64,000 nt of DNA from positions 1 to 64,000 of the forward strand of contig DATJED010000015.1 in NCBI GenBank assembly GCA_035496935.1, written 5' to 3'. The translations under genes were made by a program, and so were the position numbers. The notes below the pieces were generated by a model, which did no database searches, was not told where the DNA came from, and saw only the letters and a program-made list of their open reading frames with translations. Positions within the stretch are counted from its first letter, which is position 1, and every line of letters starts with the position of its first letter. Shown in pieces: positions 62,248 to 64,000 of the stretch. Source of the DNA: Pseudopedobacter sp035496935 (lineage in GTDB: Bacteria; Bacteroidota; Bacteroidia; Sphingobacteriales; Sphingobacteriaceae).

Positions 62248-63471
62248 CTACTCAAATTTAGTGTAACATAAAATGTTTTTTGTCACTGTTTTTGATAGCG
62301 CTTCAACGTTTGCATTGTCAGATGCGGTAGCGATATCCTGTAACGTTCCGTCTTTCATCAATATGTTGATACTGCCACTGCCGGTCTTGTAAGCCATATT
62401 ATTGATGCTGCTTTTAAAAACAAAATAGCTGATATTTTTTTTATCGAGGTTTAGGCGTTCTTGTACCTTTTCTTTTAAATTGTTGAATTTTTTTTGGTCG
62501 ATTTTAGCACCACTAATTTCTACTTTGTACAAATTTCTGCTAATTAGGTTGGTGCATAAGGTATTTAAGATAAAATCCTGATGTTTTTGCCAAACTTTAA
62601 TTGATGACATTACATCATGATCGTCTAATAACGAAAAATAATAAAGGTTTTCTTTATCGTTTAAAAAGGTATCTTCATTAATATCCTTATAAAGAAAATG
62701 TTTTAAAGCCGGAGTTGCAAATAAAGCTTCGCCATTTTTTGCGAGTTCTTTGGCTCTTTCCAATATTTTAACCAATAATTGTTCGGCGGCAATAACTGTT
62801 TTATGCAGATAAACCTGCCAGTACATTAAACGTCGGGCTATCAAAAACTTTTCGATGGAGTAAATCCCTTTTTCTTCAACAACCAAATTTCCGTTATCGA
62901 TATTCAGTAATTTTATAATCCGATCCGAGCTTACCGTACCTTCTGTTACCCCGCTAAAAAAACTGTCGCGGTTAAGGTAATCAAGCCGGTCTAAGTCCAG
63001 CTGACCCGAAATTAACTGATGTAAAAACGGTTTGTGGTATTGGTTGTTAAATATCTGCAAAGCCAAGTCCAACTTGCCGTTAAACTCTTCATTAAGGCTA
63101 TCCATCAGCAAGCGACTTATAGTTTCATGTGAAACGCCGTTTACCAAAGTATGCTCAAGTGCATGAGAGAAAGGTCCGTGGCCGATATCATGCAATAAAA
63201 TGGCGATACAGGCGGCTTCTGCTTCCTCGGCAATAATTTCATGTCCTTTACTTTGCAGGTGCTCAATGGCCAACTGCATTAAATGCATAGCGCCAAGCGC
63301 ATGATGAAAACGGGTATGCAATGCACCGGGATAGACCAGGTGCGTCATCCCCAACTGTTTAATGTATCTTAACCTTTGGAAATAAGAATGTTCTATTAAA
63401 TCAAAAATTAATGGGCTCTTAATACTGATGAAACCATAAACCGGATCGTTAATTATTTTATTCTTATTCAA
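62248..63471 (-). CDS. HD-domain phosphohydrolase (dNTPase/SAMHD1-like)
   Basis: 407 residues with TTG start at 63471 (the only suitable start before NDPVYGFI). The HD motif set is present: HTRFHHALGAMHLMQ, LLHDIGHGPFSHALEH and LDLDRLDYLNRDSFFSG. It belongs to the HD family near dGTPases. Members before lpxD are common in Bacteroidetes, and a function in lipid A synthesis is not established. It is divergent from porX, with 109 bases between the starts. It may lead the lipid A operon. Confidence 0.9.
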   Translation of the reverse strand: MNKNKIINDPVYGFISIKSPLIFDLIEHSYFQRLRYIKQLGMTHLVYPGALHTRFHHALGAMHLMQLAIEHLQSKGHEIIAEEAEAACIAILLHDIGHGPFSHALEHTLVNGVSHETISRLLMDSLNEEFNGKLDLALQIFNNQYHKPFLHQLISGQLDLDRLDYLNRDSFFSGVTEGTVSSDRIIKLLNIDNGNLVVEEKGIYSIEKFLIARRLMYWQVYLHKTVIAAEQLLVKILERAKELAKNGEALFATPALKHFLYKDINEDTFLNDKENLYYFSLLDDHDVMSSIKVWQKHQDFILNTLCTNLISRNLYKVEISGAKIDQKKFNNLKEKVQERLNLDKKNISYFVFKSSINNMAYKTGSGSINILMKDGTLQDIATASDNANVEALSKTVTKNILCYTKFE

Positions 63472-63580
63472 GCGAAATCAAATTATAAGGCACAAAAATT
63501 GTTAATTTTATAGGCCGGAGTAAATTCCCTGCAAATATTGAGATTTTCTCAAGATAATCATTTAAATAGATTTAAAATAT

Positions 63581-64000
63581 ATGCAATTAGCAAATATATT
63601 GTGGGCCGATGATGAGATTGACCTTTTAAAACCCCATATCCTTTTTTTAAACGAGAAGGGTTACCAAATAGATACCGCAACAAATGGCAGAGATGCGTTA
63701 GATATTTTTAAAACCAAAGATTTTGACATCGTTTTTTTAGACGAGAATATGCCCGGTTTAACAGGTTTAGAGACTTTAACCGAGATAAAAACAGTAAACC
63801 CCGATGTGCCGGTGGTGATGATTACCAAAAGCGAGGAAGAATATTTGATGGAAGATGCCATCGGCTTTAAAATTGACGATTACCTAATTAAGCCGGTAAA
63901 CCCTAAGCAAATTCTTTTAACTATTAAAAAGCTTACGGATAACAAGCGTTTGGTGAGCGAGAAGACATCTACCGCCTACCAGCAGGATTTTAGAAACTTG
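63581..64000 (+). CDS. porX: PorX-type response regulator, 5' part
   Basis: The gene is cut by the right edge; 140 codons are present and the frame stays open. It begins MQLANILWADDEIDLLKPHI, the standard PorX opening. The acidic pair is Asp10-Asp11, phospho-acceptor Asp54 in VFLDENMPG, and Lys in YLIKPVNP. PorX, with PorY, regulates type IX secretion in Bacteroidetes; its PglZ-type phosphatase half would lie beyond 64000. The assignment to PorX rather than another receiver protein relies on the opening residues. Confidence 0.88.
   Translation, partial: MQLANILWADDEIDLLKPHILFLNEKGYQIDTATNGRDALDIFKTKDFDIVFLDENMPGLTGLETLTEIKTVNPDVPVVMITKSEEEYLMEDAIGFKIDDYLIKPVNPKQILLTIKKLTDNKRLVSEKTSTAYQQDFRNL

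Noticed and set aside
1..64000. tRNA or rRNA genes, CRISPR arrays
   Set aside because: No cloverleaf-like sequences with conserved T-arm, no rRNA stretches and no regularly spaced repeats were noticed; a covariance search was not possible here.

Overview
The window looks like a chromosomal segment of a Bacteroidetes bacterium, most likely of the Sphingobacteriaceae (Pedobacter-like). This rests on the fused lpxC-fabZ gene, a porX-type regulator at the right edge, promoters of the TAnnTTTG type, near absence of Shine-Dalgarno sequences, a DUF6266 gene, a RemB/Wzi-like barrel protein and AT-rich coding sequence. The species assignment is inference; no rRNA is present.

Left part (1-28 kb, all on the + strand): a surface-polysaccharide locus. 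It opens with a nonulosonic (pseudaminic) acid block: the 3' end of pseB, then pseC, an N-acetyl sugar amidotransferase with its own hisH/hisF-like pair (an acetamidino-forming module), pseF, a tandem-GNAT protein and pseI. A GT-B-like protein that may transfer the nonulosonate follows, then a Wzx flippase, glycosyltransferases, an SDR sugar enzyme and a Wzy-like polymerase. These genes overlap by 1-17 bases or lie within about 12 bases, so 1-15.1 kb reads as one operon. No pseG is visible. Next come a nucleotide-sugar dehydrogenase remnant, a GT2 enzyme and a WbpV-like reductase.

17.5-21.1 kb is an accessory island inside the locus. It holds a DUF6266 gene, an AAA/DUF4143 ATPase gene with a palindrome in its promoter, REP-like palindromes, and the remains of an AlbA-type ATP-binding gene split by an approximately 319-bp non-coding element that can be excised on paper to restore the reading frame. 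The locus then resumes with a WecA/WbpL-like initiating transferase, a WbpM/CapD-like 4,6-dehydratase, a Wzi/RemB-like outer-membrane protein and two more glycosyltransferases. The reductase, initiating transferase and dehydratase together would build an undecaprenyl-PP-linked 6-deoxy-HexNAc as first sugar.

Right part (28-64 kb): mostly core genes. On the - strand are dxs, an MsbA-like ABC exporter, frr, pyrH, two lipoproteins (one a glutamine cyclotransferase), hpt and an M16 peptidase. A + strand run carries a lipoprotein, a PafA-like phosphatase, thiE, a GNAT and an NmrA-like protein. Then follow hisS, a large TonB-receptor-like barrel, a LytS/LytTR pair, a free HPt protein with a large hybrid histidine kinase, a TPR protein, a zinc-ribbon/Nif3 pair, 5-formyl-THF cyclo-ligase with a candidate small RNA just upstream, and a lipid A operon (HD phosphohydrolase, lpxD, lpxC-fabZ, lpxA, orphan ABC ATPase). 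The window ends inside porX. Several intrinsic terminators are visible, and their G-U pairs indicate the transcribed strand in some cases. No tRNA, rRNA or CRISPR array was seen.
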